Assembly (NCBI RefSeq): GCF_003369445.1
Contig: NZ_QRCU01000007.1
Location: 1-64,000, forward strand
Origin: Arthrobacter silvisoli
GTDB taxonomy: Bacteria; Actinomycetota; Actinomycetes; Actinomycetales; Micrococcaceae
Length of the DNA: 64,000 bases
Direction: 5' to 3'
In this document: positions 18,358-26,268 of the stretch, one piece after another
Numbering within the stretch: the first letter of the stretch is position 1
Layout of the letters: each line of letters starts with the position of its first letter
Notes under the pieces: model-generated
The model's input: only the letters and a program-made list of their open reading frames with translations
What the model was told of the DNA's origin: nothing
The model's database searches: none
Position numbers and translations under genes: made by a program

Positions 18358-19173
18358 CTACGCCCGCGCGATCACCTCGCCGTTCGGGATCAGGAACCAG
18401 CCGTCGTCGGTGGATCCCCAACGGTGCCATCCCGCGGCGATCCGGGCCAACTCTGCCTCCTGCGCGAAGCCGTACTCGAGGGCCTGCTCGGCGAAGGCCG
18501 AGTGCAGCACCCGTTCGCTCCACACCCGCGCCTGCCAGCGGCGCTGCTGCGCCGTGGCGTACAGCCAGTTACTGCTGCTGGGTGCCACTTCGGTGAATCC
18601 CGCCTGCTGGGTCCAGGAGACCAGGCGGCGGCCGGCGTCGGGCTCTGCCCCGTTGCGGCGCGCGATCTTCTGGTACAGCTCCATCCAGTCGTCCAGTTCG
18701 GGGACCTCGGGGTACCAGCTCATGCCGTGGAAATCGGCGTCGCGCACGGCGACGATTGCTCCGGGCTTCGCCACACGGCGCATCTCGCGCAAAGCTGCCA
18801 CGGGGTCGGTCAGGTGCTGCAGGACCTGGTGGGCGTGCACGAGGTCGAAGGTCTCGTCCTCGAACTCGAGGTCGTAGATGTTGCCGGTGCGGAACTCGAT
18901 ATTCTCCACTCCACGTTCGGCCGCCAACGACGCCGCGTGCGCCACAACATCGGCCGAACGGTCCAGCCCGACGACCTGCGCAGGGGCCACCAGATCCGCG
19001 AAATCGCAGGTGATGCTGCCGGGTCCGCAGCCGACGTCGAGCACCGAGGTTCCGGGGGTGAGATGGGGTATGACGAAGGCCGCGGAGTTCTCCGCCGTGC
19101 GCGAGGCATGGGCCCGCACAACGGACTCGTGGTGGCCGTGTGTGTAGACGTCGTCCGGCTTCTGCTCACTCAT
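18358..19173 (-). CDS. Class I SAM-dependent methyltransferase
   Basis: 271 aa. Motif I is VLDVGCGPGSIT (44-55), the acidic residue after strand 2 is in VVGLDRSADVV, and motif IV is FDLVHAHQVLQHLTDP, all typical of UbiE/UbiG-like small-molecule methyltransferases (Methyltransf_11/25). The C-terminal region (about 175-271) is aromatic-rich and probably forms the substrate lid. No biosynthetic partner gene is adjacent, so the substrate cannot be assigned. It follows the MarR gene on the same strand with a 41-nt gap. Confidence 0.88.
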   Translation of the reverse strand: MSEQKPDDVYTHGHHESVVRAHASRTAENSAAFVIPHLTPGTSVLDVGCGPGSITCDFADLVAPAQVVGLDRSADVVAHAASLAAERGVENIEFRTGNIYDLEFEDETFDLVHAHQVLQHLTDPVAALREMRRVAKPGAIVAVRDADFHGMSWYPEVPELDDWMELYQKIARRNGAEPDAGRRLVSWTQQAGFTEVAPSSSNWLYATAQQRRWQARVWSERVLHSAFAEQALEYGFAQEAELARIAAGWHRWGSTDDGWFLIPNGEVIARA

Positions 19174-19214
19174 AGGGAAACGCTACTCCCCGGACCCCGG
19201 ATTTGGCGGCAGCG

Positions 19215-19832
19215 TCAGCCGGCCCGGCCGGGTGGCGTGCGCGGGCCGCCCGGGTCCTGGCGGGAGGGCTCCGGAGGGCCGGGCTCCTGGCCGGCCGCGG
19301 CCGTGGCCGCAAGCATGTCGGACATGAAGCGGTGCACCAACTCAAGGTCCGCGGCGCTGTAGGGGGCCATCGCCTGGCCCATCGCGGAGGCGAGGGGCAT
19401 GAACATCGCGCTGCCGTCACGGTAGGCCTTGGGGGTCATCCGGAGCTGGACCTGGCGTCGGTCCGTGCCCAGCCTTTCGCGGACGACGTGTCCGGAGGCG
19501 CAGAGCCGGTCCACCAGCGCCGTGGTGGCCGGCGAGCTCAGGTGCAGTTCGCTGCGCAGGACTCCTGGCGTGACCACGCGGTCGGCGGCCGAGTGCCGCA
19601 TGATCACCGCCAGGGCGTTGAGGTCCGTCCGGTGCATGCCGTGCTTTCCGCCGGCGGTATCCGCATAGCGGTTGGCCTCCAAGGTGAACTCCCGGAGGAG
19701 CCTGACCAGCTCCTGCGCGGGGGAGGACTCCGCAGGGGAGGACTCCGCGGGGGAGGACTCCGCGGGGGAGGGCTGCTCGGCAGGAGCAGCCGACGGCGGA
19801 ATGCCGGCTTTGCCGTCACGGTTTCGCGGCAT
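19215..19832 (-). CDS. MarR family transcriptional regulator
   Basis: 205 aa. The winged helix-turn-helix spans about residues 50-130, with LHLSSPATTALVDRLCASGHV as the recognition region and a basic wing RERLGTDRRQVQLRMT. The N-terminus carries a short SSPAE tandem repeat encoded by 15-bp DNA repeats at about 19725-19770, and the C-terminus is a Pro/Gly-rich tail. ATG at 19832 is chosen because AAGGAGGGA lies just upstream. It is divergent from the MMPL transporter gene and probably represses it from the shared 200-bp region. Confidence 0.88.
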   Translation of the reverse strand: MPRNRDGKAGIPPSAAPAEQPSPAESSPAESSPAESSPAQELVRLLREFTLEANRYADTAGGKHGMHRTDLNALAVIMRHSAADRVVTPGVLRSELHLSSPATTALVDRLCASGHVVRERLGTDRRQVQLRMTPKAYRDGSAMFMPLASAMGQAMAPYSAADLELVHRFMSDMLAATAAAGQEPGPPEPSRQDPGGPRTPPGRAG

Positions 19833-19934
19833 GCCTCCCTCCTTACTCTCCTCGGACTGCTGCCTTCCGGATATTACCCGCGCGGACAGGCTGAACCGAA
19901 GTCGCCGCCCACAGGCCGCACCGGTCCACCCCAA

Positions 19935-19963
19935 TTGTTTCCATGATGGAGATAGTCTATCTT
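19935..19963 (+). promoter_or_regulatory. MMPL promoter overlapped by a palindrome (candidate MarR operator)
   Basis: TTGTTT (19935-19940), 17 bp, then TATCTT (19958-19963) reads as a rightward -35/-10 pair. The inverted repeat AGATAG-T-CTATCT (19950-19962) covers the spacer and -10. A MarR dimer there would block the MMPL promoter. Confidence 0.6.
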
Positions 19964-20032
19964 GGAACTAGCTTGCGCAGCTTGGACATTGCGCACTGGC
20001 GCGGAAACGCAGGGAGGAAAGAGGGGATCCCG

Positions 20033-22237
20033 ATGAAGGCAGGCAGGACCATGGGGTGGCTGCGGTGGCTGGTCCCCGCAGTGCTGGTGATGGCGTGGCT
20101 CGGGATCGCGGGCGTGGGTGGCCCGACGTTCGGGCGCTTGGACGAGGTCTCGGCCAACGACCAGGCGTCCTTCCTGCCCCGCTCGGCGGAAGCCACCGAA
20201 GCCGGCGACTGGCAGGCGAAGTTCCGCGACTCCGACGAGGTTCCGGCCGTGGTCGTCGTCGAAAGCGACACGGCATTCACTCCGGCCCAACGTGGCGAAG
20301 CAGCCCGGTTGAAAGCCGGCATCGAGGCACTCAAGCTGGGCAGCGCCGTCGTCGGGCCCATCCCGTCCCACGACGGCAAAGCCGTCCAGTTCATCGTCCC
20401 GATCGCATCCTCCGGTGAATTGCGGGACGCGGTGAAGGAACTGCGCGACGTGGTCCGGCCCGGCGCCCCGGACGGCATGCGCGCCTACGTCACCGGCCCC
20501 GCGGGGCTGACGGCCGACCTGGTCAACGCCTTCGGCGGCATCGACGGCGTCCTGCTGCTCGTGGCGCTCGGGGCAGTCTTCGTCATCCTGCTCCTGGTCT
20601 ACCGCTCGCTGGTACTCCCGATCATGGTGCTCGTCACCTCGATGTTCGCCCTCTGCGCCGCCATCCTGCTGGTGTTCGGGATGGCCAAGCTCGGCTGGAT
20701 CCAGTTGAACGGCCAGAGCCAGGGCATCCTGTCCATCCTGGTGATCGGCGCCGCGACCGATTACGCGCTGCTGTTCGTCGCGCGGTTCCGCGAGGCCCTG
20801 ACCCACACCACCCACCGCACGCGCGCCGTCCTGAGCGCGTGGAAGGCATCCTTCGAACCGATCCTCGCCTCGGGCGCCACCGTGATCATCGCGCTGCTGT
20901 GCCTGCTCTTTTCGGACCTGAACTCCAACAAGGCACTCGGCCCGGTCGCAGCGGCAGGCATTGTCTGCGCCCTCTTCGCGGCGCTCACCCTCCTGCCGGC
21001 GTTCATGGCGCTGCTGGGCCGCGCCGCCTTCTGGCCCTTCCGCCCCAAGCTCCTGCCCGACGACGAACACGAACCTGCCTTGGTCACCGGCCTTGAGGGG
21101 CAAAAGGGCCTGTGGCACGGTGTGGGCACGCTGGTGTCGCGGCGGCCGCGCGTTGTGTGGATTGCTTCGGTGCTGCTGCTCCTGGCCGCCTCGGCCGGAG
21201 TCCTCCAGTTGAAGGCCAACGGCGTCCCGCAGACCGACGTCATCCTGGCCGCGTCCGACGCCGTGGACGGCCAGGCCGCGCTGGCGAGGCATTTCGACGC
21301 CGGCAGCGGCAGCCCCGTCGTCGTGGTTGCCTCCGAAGGTGCCGCGCAGCGGGTGCTGGACAAGGTCAAAGCCGCCGACGGCGTGGGGGACGCCTACCTG
21401 CTCGCAGAGGGCAGTGTGCCGATCACGGGAGCCCCCGGCACGCCCGCCGACCCTGCCGTTCGCGACGGCAGGGTGCTGATCAACGCAACGCTCAACTCCG
21501 CGGCGGACTCGGCCGAGGCGGAAGACGCCGTACAGTCGCTGCGCGCCTCCGTCAAGGACGCCGATGCCGGAGCACTCGTGGGCGGGGTCACGGCCATCGC
21601 GCTGGACACCAACACCACTGCGCAGCGCGACCTGGCGGTCATCATCCCAGTCGTGCTGGTAGTCATCCTGTTCATCCTCATGCTCCTGCTGCGCTCCGTG
21701 GTGGCGCCGGTGCTGCTGGTGCTCTCGGTGGTGCTGTCCTACGGGGCCGCGATGGGCGTCTCGGCCTGGGTGTTCAACGGGATCTTCGCCTTTCCGGGGG
21801 CGGATGCCACGGTGCCGTTGTTCGGCTTCGTGTTCCTGGTGGCGCTCGGGGTGGACTACAACATCTTCCTGATGAGCCGCGTGCGCGAGGAGTCACTGAA
21901 GCACGGCACGCGGCCGGGAATCCTGCGCGGGCTTGGCGTGACCGGCGGGGTCATCACCTCGGCGGGCGTGGTGCTGGCTGCGACCTTTGCCGCGCTGGGC
22001 GTCATCCCGATCATGTTCCTGGTGCAACTGGCCTTCATCGTGGCCTTCGGGGTGTTGCTCGACACCGTGCTGGTGCGCTCGCTCCTGGTTCCCGCGCTCG
22101 CCTACGACCTCGGCGCGCGCATTTGGTGGCCCGGCAAACTCTCGAAGGAGCCCGGCAGGCTCTCGAAGGAGCCCGCCGACGTGGCCGGGCCGGCGGCCCG
22201 TGAGGACGGCGTGGCGGAGGGGCACACGGTCCGCTGA
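20033..22237 (+). CDS. MMPL/RND-type membrane transporter
   Basis: 734 aa with two repeats, each made of one span, a large extracytoplasmic domain and five clustered spans. The MMPL signatures are VLVIGAATDYALLFVARFREAL in the first half and FVFLVALGVDYNIFLMSRVREE in the second, containing the paired Asp/Tyr proton-relay residues. Such pumps export lipids or drugs. ATG at 20033 follows GGGAGGAAAGAGGGG. The C-terminal tail has a 21-bp direct repeat encoding LSKEPGR / LSKEPAD. Its stop is only 2 nt from the convergent TetR stop. Confidence 0.92.
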   Translation: MKAGRTMGWLRWLVPAVLVMAWLGIAGVGGPTFGRLDEVSANDQASFLPRSAEATEAGDWQAKFRDSDEVPAVVVVESDTAFTPAQRGEAARLKAGIEALKLGSAVVGPIPSHDGKAVQFIVPIASSGELRDAVKELRDVVRPGAPDGMRAYVTGPAGLTADLVNAFGGIDGVLLLVALGAVFVILLLVYRSLVLPIMVLVTSMFALCAAILLVFGMAKLGWIQLNGQSQGILSILVIGAATDYALLFVARFREALTHTTHRTRAVLSAWKASFEPILASGATVIIALLCLLFSDLNSNKALGPVAAAGIVCALFAALTLLPAFMALLGRAAFWPFRPKLLPDDEHEPALVTGLEGQKGLWHGVGTLVSRRPRVVWIASVLLLLAASAGVLQLKANGVPQTDVILAASDAVDGQAALARHFDAGSGSPVVVVASEGAAQRVLDKVKAADGVGDAYLLAEGSVPITGAPGTPADPAVRDGRVLINATLNSAADSAEAEDAVQSLRASVKDADAGALVGGVTAIALDTNTTAQRDLAVIIPVVLVVILFILMLLLRSVVAPVLLVLSVVLSYGAAMGVSAWVFNGIFAFPGADATVPLFGFVFLVALGVDYNIFLMSRVREESLKHGTRPGILRGLGVTGGVITSAGVVLAATFAALGVIPIMFLVQLAFIVAFGVLLDTVLVRSLLVPALAYDLGARIWWPGKLSKEPGRLSKEPADVAGPAAREDGVAEGHTVR

Positions 22238-22239
22238 CG

Positions 22240-22890
22240 CTACTTGAGTGAGGCCAGGCCGGCCACCAGTGCGGCGAGGCCCAGCTCGAAGGCCTGGTCC
22301 GCGCGGGACAGGCGCGGTTCCGCAGTTTCGCCGGCCCGCAGGGCCTGCGTGTAGCCGGGGACTTCGCCGGCGAAATCGCCGGGTTCCATCATGTCCGGCG
22401 GGGCCACAGCATCCAGGGCCGAGCCAAGGATGAAGTTCTCCAGGGCCACGATGGCGCTGACGATCTTTTCTTCGGGCCAGCCCGCGGCGCGGAAGCCCTG
22501 GGATACTTCCTCGTACATCTGCAAGGTGGGGTGCGCGCCGGTGACCGGCACTGTGGCCAGCAGTGAGATCGCATAGGGGTGAGCGGCGAAGGCGGCCCGG
22601 TAGGAGCGCGCCCAGATGACGGTGGCCTCGTCCCAGGGCAGGGCCTTGAACACCCCGTAGTCGATGCCCGCCGTGACGAACTGGCGCATGCCGGCCAGGA
22701 TGTCATTCTTGCCGCCCACATGGTGGTACAGCGCGGGGGTCTTGACGCCGAGCTCCTTGGCCAGGGCCGCCATGGTGAAGTCCTCCGGCCCGGTCCGGTT
22801 GAGCACGGTGATGGCCGTGGCCAGGATGAGGTCCCGGTTCAGGACGTTCTTGGCAGGCCTTCCCGCGCGTCGTTCCAGCGTTTCAGACAT
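22240..22890 (-). CDS. TetR family transcriptional regulator
   Basis: 216 aa. The N-terminal HTH is at about 20-65: DLILATAITVLNRTG, then FTMAALAKELGVKTPALYHHVGGK, a standard TetR recognition helix. The C-terminal ligand domain resembles TetR_C. ATG at 22890 with AAGGGAAAA upstream is preferred over an upstream in-frame start. It is divergent from the amidohydrolase-permease operon, and two inverted repeats in the shared region are likely operators, so it probably controls that operon. Confidence 0.88.
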   Translation of the reverse strand: MSETLERRAGRPAKNVLNRDLILATAITVLNRTGPEDFTMAALAKELGVKTPALYHHVGGKNDILAGMRQFVTAGIDYGVFKALPWDEATVIWARSYRAAFAAHPYAISLLATVPVTGAHPTLQMYEEVSQGFRAAGWPEEKIVSAIVALENFILGSALDAVAPPDMMEPGDFAGEVPGYTQALRAGETAEPRLSRADQAFELGLAALVAGLASLK

Positions 22891-22904
22891 TTTTCCCTTC
22901 GCCC

Positions 22905-22964
22905 TTGATTGTTGCCTCAATCACACTCTATCCTCAATGCAGGAAATTTAATCCCGTTAAATTT
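22905..22964 (+). promoter_or_regulatory. amidohydrolase promoter with two candidate TetR operators
   Basis: TTGATT (22905-22910), 18 bp, TATCCT (22929-22934) is a plausible rightward promoter. Inverted repeat 1, TGATTG-N6-CAATCA (22906-22923), covers the -35. Inverted repeat 2, AAATTTAA-N5-TTAAATTT (22944-22964), is perfect and lies downstream of -10, in an AT island unusual for this genome. Confidence 0.6.
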
Positions 22965-22977
22965 ATTTGGAGCGGCA

Positions 22978-24621
22978 ATGACCTTGACCATCTTCCACGG
23001 CGGCACCGTCGCAGCGGCCTCGCCGGCCGGAACCACCGGCGGCGGCCGTGCCACCGCGCTTGCCGTGCGGGACGGCGTCATCGCCGCCGTGGGCGAGGAC
23101 GCCCGGGAGCTGCTCGGCGAGGCCGACGTAACGGTGGACCTGGAAGGCGGCTACCTCTCGCCGTCGTTCGCTGACGGCCACGCGCACCCGCTCTACGGCG
23201 GGCTGGAAGACCTCGGCCCGCAGCTCCGCAGCTGCGGTTCCGTCGAGGAAATCGCCACCTCCGTGCGGGACTGGGCGGACGCCCACCCGGACGCGGAATG
23301 GATCATCGGCGCCAGCTACGACGCCACGCTCGCCCCCGGCGGGATGTTCGATGCCGCGTGGCTGGATGCCGCCGTCGCCGACCGCCCGGTGCTGCTGCGC
23401 GCCTGGGACTACCACACGGTGTGGGTCAACAGCGCGGCCCTGAAGGCCGCCGGCATCGACCGCGACACCCCGGAACCGGCGCTCGGCCGGATCGCGCGCC
23501 GCCCGGACGGCACCCCGCTCGGGACACTCCTGGAGCCCGGCGCGATCGACCTCGTGGCGCGCGTGGCCCCCGGATTCTCCCTCCAACAGCGGGTGGATGC
23601 CCTGGCCTCGGCCACCGAACGCTACGCCGCCGCCGGGGTCACTTGGGTGCAGGACGCCTGGGTGGAACTGGACGACCTGCCCGCCTACGAGGCAGCGGCC
23701 GCGGGCGGCCGCCTGGCCACCCGGCTCAACCTCGCCTTCCGCGCCGACCCCGCCGGCTGGCAGCACCAGCCCGAGGCCTTCGACGCCGCCCGCGGCCGGG
23801 TCAAGGTCCTGGACAACCCCCTGCTGTGCGCCAACACGGTCAAATTCTTCATCGACGGCATCATCGAAAGCCACACAGCCTGCATGCTGGCCCCCTACGC
23901 CGACGCCCCGGAGGAGAGCGGCCTGCCCAACTGGGAGCGCGAGGACCTGCACAACGCCCTGGCCGCCTTCGACGCCCTCGGCTTCCAGCTGCACCTGCAC
24001 GCGATCGGCGACGGCGCCGTGCGCATGGCCCTCGACGGGCTCGAGGAGGTCCAGCGGCGCAACGGCCGGCGCGACCGCCGACCCGTGATCGCCCACCTGC
24101 AGGTGATCGACCCCGAAGACATCCCGCGCTTCGCCGGACTCGGCGTGGTGGCGAACTTCGAGCCGCTGTGGGCCTGCTCCGACGACGTCATGCAGCTGCT
24201 CACCATCCCGCGGCTCGGCGAACCCCGCGCCGCACTGCAATACCCCATCGCCTCCCTCGCTGCCGCCGGCGTCACCATCTCCTTCGGCAGCGACTGGCCC
24301 GTCACCGGACACCACCCCGTGCCGGGACTCGCGACGGCGGTCACCCGCCAGACGCCCGACCACCTCCCCGAAGGCGGCTGGCTACCCAACGAAAAGGTCG
24401 ACGTCGAGACCGCCCTGGCGGCCTACACCGCCGGAGTCGCCCACCAGGCTTTCGCCGAACGAACCTGGGGGCGCCTGCTGCCTGGCATGAGCGCGGACCT
24501 GGTACTGCTCGCCGAGGACCCGGCGACCCTGCCCACCGAGCGGATTGCCGGCATCGAGGTCCTCGGTACCTGGCTCGCCGGGCGCCCCACCTTCCAGAAG
24601 CTGCCCGAGCCAGTGCGCTAG
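22978..24621 (+). CDS. Amidohydrolase family protein (YtcJ-like, amidohydro_3)
   Basis: 547-aa metal-dependent hydrolase. The metal-binding HxH is at about His68/His70 in SFADGHAHPLYGG. Later blocks include FHLHAIGDGAV-type sequence (LHLHAIGDGAVRMAL) and SFGSDWPVTGHHPVPG, both typical of the amidohydro_3 group that includes N-substituted formamide deformylase. The exact substrate is unknown. ATG at 22978 has GGAG upstream. The following gene is an amino-acid/amine permease, suggesting uptake and hydrolysis of an amide-type compound. Confidence 0.85.
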   Translation: MTLTIFHGGTVAAASPAGTTGGGRATALAVRDGVIAAVGEDARELLGEADVTVDLEGGYLSPSFADGHAHPLYGGLEDLGPQLRSCGSVEEIATSVRDWADAHPDAEWIIGASYDATLAPGGMFDAAWLDAAVADRPVLLRAWDYHTVWVNSAALKAAGIDRDTPEPALGRIARRPDGTPLGTLLEPGAIDLVARVAPGFSLQQRVDALASATERYAAAGVTWVQDAWVELDDLPAYEAAAAGGRLATRLNLAFRADPAGWQHQPEAFDAARGRVKVLDNPLLCANTVKFFIDGIIESHTACMLAPYADAPEESGLPNWEREDLHNALAAFDALGFQLHLHAIGDGAVRMALDGLEEVQRRNGRRDRRPVIAHLQVIDPEDIPRFAGLGVVANFEPLWACSDDVMQLLTIPRLGEPRAALQYPIASLAAAGVTISFGSDWPVTGHHPVPGLATAVTRQTPDHLPEGGWLPNEKVDVETALAAYTAGVAHQAFAERTWGRLLPGMSADLVLLAEDPATLPTERIAGIEVLGTWLAGRPTFQKLPEPVR

Positions 24622-24628
24622 CGCGCAT

Positions 24629-24679
24629 ACCCCAACCCGCCCCCAACCCCGCCCCTCCCCAACCCGCCCCTCCCCAAAT
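24629..24679. repeat. C-rich low-complexity tract
   Basis: About 50 bp built almost only of CCCCAACCC and CGCCCCTCC steps, with an imperfect 15-bp tandem period. It lies directly after the amidohydrolase stop. No hairpin is apparent; the strand asymmetry could allow G-quadruplex formation on the other strand. Confidence 0.6.
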
Positions 24680-24771
24680 ATGGGCGCGAGCCCTCCAGCC
24701 GAAAGTCTTCCGATGTCCGCGAACCATGGGCGCGAGCCCTCCAGCCGAAAGTCTTCCGATGTCCGCGAACC
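24680..24771 (+). repeat. 46-bp perfect tandem duplication spanning the permease start
   Basis: Copies 24680-24725 and 24726-24771 are identical. Each contains GAAAG, then ATGTCCGCGAACC, so the start codon and its upstream region are duplicated. Because 46 is not a multiple of 3, the upstream ATG (24713) opens a 21-codon out-of-frame mini-ORF ending at 24778 that overlaps the true start at 24759. Confidence 0.95.
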
Positions 24772-26135
24772 CCAATAGCAACGCTGCTCCGGTGGCTGCC
24801 TCCCCTGGCGCCCCGACGAGCAACCAGCCCCATCTGCGCCGGGTCCTTGGCCTGGCCGCCCTTGTCATGTTCGGCCTGAGCTACATGGCCCCGGTGACTG
24901 TCTTCACCACCTTCGGCACCGTCACCCAGATCACGGACGGGCACCTGGCCGCCGCGTACGTTGTTGCCCTGGTGACCATGATCTTCACGGCCTTCAGCTA
25001 CGCCCACCTCTCGAGGGTGATCCCGGCCGCGGGCAGCGCCTACTCGTACGCCCAGAAGACCTTCGGCGGCCACATCGGCTTCGTCACCGGCTGGACGCTC
25101 ATGCTGGACTACCTGTTCCTTCCGATGATCAACTTCCTGCTGGTGGGCCTGTACATGAACTCGGCGTTCCCGGCCATCCCGGCCTGGGTCTTCGCCTTGG
25201 TGAGCATCGTCCTCGTCCTGGCCTTCATCGCCATGGGAGTGAAGTTCGTGGGCAAGTCCAGTGGCGTCATCGTGGCCATGGCCGTGGCCATCATCGTGGT
25301 GTTCGTGGCGCTGTCCTTCTCCTACCTCGCCGGGAACCCTGCGCCGTCCGTACTGGCCCCCTTCGAGTTCGGCGCCGACGGAGCGAGCCCGATCTTCGCA
25401 GGCGCGGCCGTCCTGGCCCTGTCCTTCCTGGGTTTCGACGCGGTCTCCACCCTTTCCGAAGACGCCCGTGACGCCCAGCGGAACATCCCGCGCGCCATCG
25501 TCATCACCACGGTCCTGGGCGGCATCATCTTCATCGTGGTCGCCTGGGTGGGCGGCATGGTCTTCCCCGACTGGCACAGCTTCGCCGCCTTGGACACCGC
25601 CGGCATCGAACTCGTGGAAAAGGTGGGCGGCCCCGTCCTGAGCGCCATCTTCATCGCCGTGTTCGTGGCCGGCTGCATCGGCTCCGCCATGACCAGCCAG
25701 GTCAGCGTCAGCCGCATCATCTACGCCATGGGCCGCGACGGCCTGCTGCCCCGCGCCTTCGGCAAGCTCCACCCGCGCTTCGGCACCCCGGTGTTGGCAG
25801 CTGTCTCGGTTTCCGCAGTGTCTCTCTTGGCGCTCGTGCTCAGCCTGGAAATGGCCGCCACCATGATCAGCTTCGGCGCCCTGTTCGCCTTCTCCATGGT
25901 GAATCTCTCGGTCATCAAGCACTTCTTCTGGGACGGCAAGCTCCGCGACGCCGCCGGCGTGGTGAAGTATCTGCTGCTGCCCTTGGTGGGCTTCGGCCTG
26001 ACGATCTGGTTGTGGACCTCGCTGGCGCCAACCTCGTTCGTCGTGGGCCTGTGCTGGATGGCGGTGGGCATCGCCTTCCTGGCCTTCCGCACCAAGGGCT
26101 TCCGCCAGGCACCGCCGAAGCTGACGTTCGGGTAG
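24759..26135 (+). CDS. APC family amino acid/amine permease
   Basis: 458 aa with 12 predicted membrane spans. The N-terminal LGLAALVMFGLSYMAPVTVF and the span-5/6 region VLALSFLGFDAVSTLSEDARD are characteristic of the APC (amino acid-polyamine-organocation) superfamily. SRIIYAMGRDGLLPRAFGKLHPRFGTPV is the family loop after span 8. ATG at 24759 is chosen because the conserved N-terminus begins shortly after; an in-frame ATG at 24726 would add 11 residues. It is downstream of the amidohydrolase and probably co-transcribed. Substrate unknown. Confidence 0.88.
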   Translation: MSANPNSNAAPVAASPGAPTSNQPHLRRVLGLAALVMFGLSYMAPVTVFTTFGTVTQITDGHLAAAYVVALVTMIFTAFSYAHLSRVIPAAGSAYSYAQKTFGGHIGFVTGWTLMLDYLFLPMINFLLVGLYMNSAFPAIPAWVFALVSIVLVLAFIAMGVKFVGKSSGVIVAMAVAIIVVFVALSFSYLAGNPAPSVLAPFEFGADGASPIFAGAAVLALSFLGFDAVSTLSEDARDAQRNIPRAIVITTVLGGIIFIVVAWVGGMVFPDWHSFAALDTAGIELVEKVGGPVLSAIFIAVFVAGCIGSAMTSQVSVSRIIYAMGRDGLLPRAFGKLHPRFGTPVLAAVSVSAVSLLALVLSLEMAATMISFGALFAFSMVNLSVIKHFFWDGKLRDAAGVVKYLLLPLVGFGLTIWLWTSLAPTSFVVGLCWMAVGIAFLAFRTKGFRQAPPKLTFG

Positions 26136-26162
26136 GGGTTCGCCTCCCGCTGTTCCCTCTCC

Positions 26163-26227
26163 CAACTGACTCGCAGTTGTTGTCGTTCTGATGCCTCATG
26201 GCGACAACAACGACTGCGAGTCAGTTG
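26163..26227. repeat. long inverted repeat (REP-like hairpin or terminator)
   Basis: Left arm 26163-26185 and right arm 26202-26227 pair over 23 bp, with a 3-nt bulge (CGA) in the right arm and a 16-nt loop. The arms begin and end with CAACTGACTCGCAG / CTGCGAGTCAGTTG. It starts 28 nt after the permease stop, so it may end that transcript, but no T-tract follows and the arms look like a mobile or repetitive palindromic element. Confidence 0.75.
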
Positions 26228-26268
26228 CGGTTTTGGGCCTGATCAGCCGGATCCCTCAGGATGGTGCA

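Noticed and set aside
24629..24679. Terminator after the amidohydrolase.
   Set aside because: The tract is C-rich with almost no G to pair with, so no stem can form on the coding strand.
23298..26135. A 945-codon open frame running through the amidohydrolase and into the permease.
   Set aside because: The first 480 codons are an Arg/Pro-rich shadow of the amidohydrolase in another frame. Only the part from 24759 has a real family signature.
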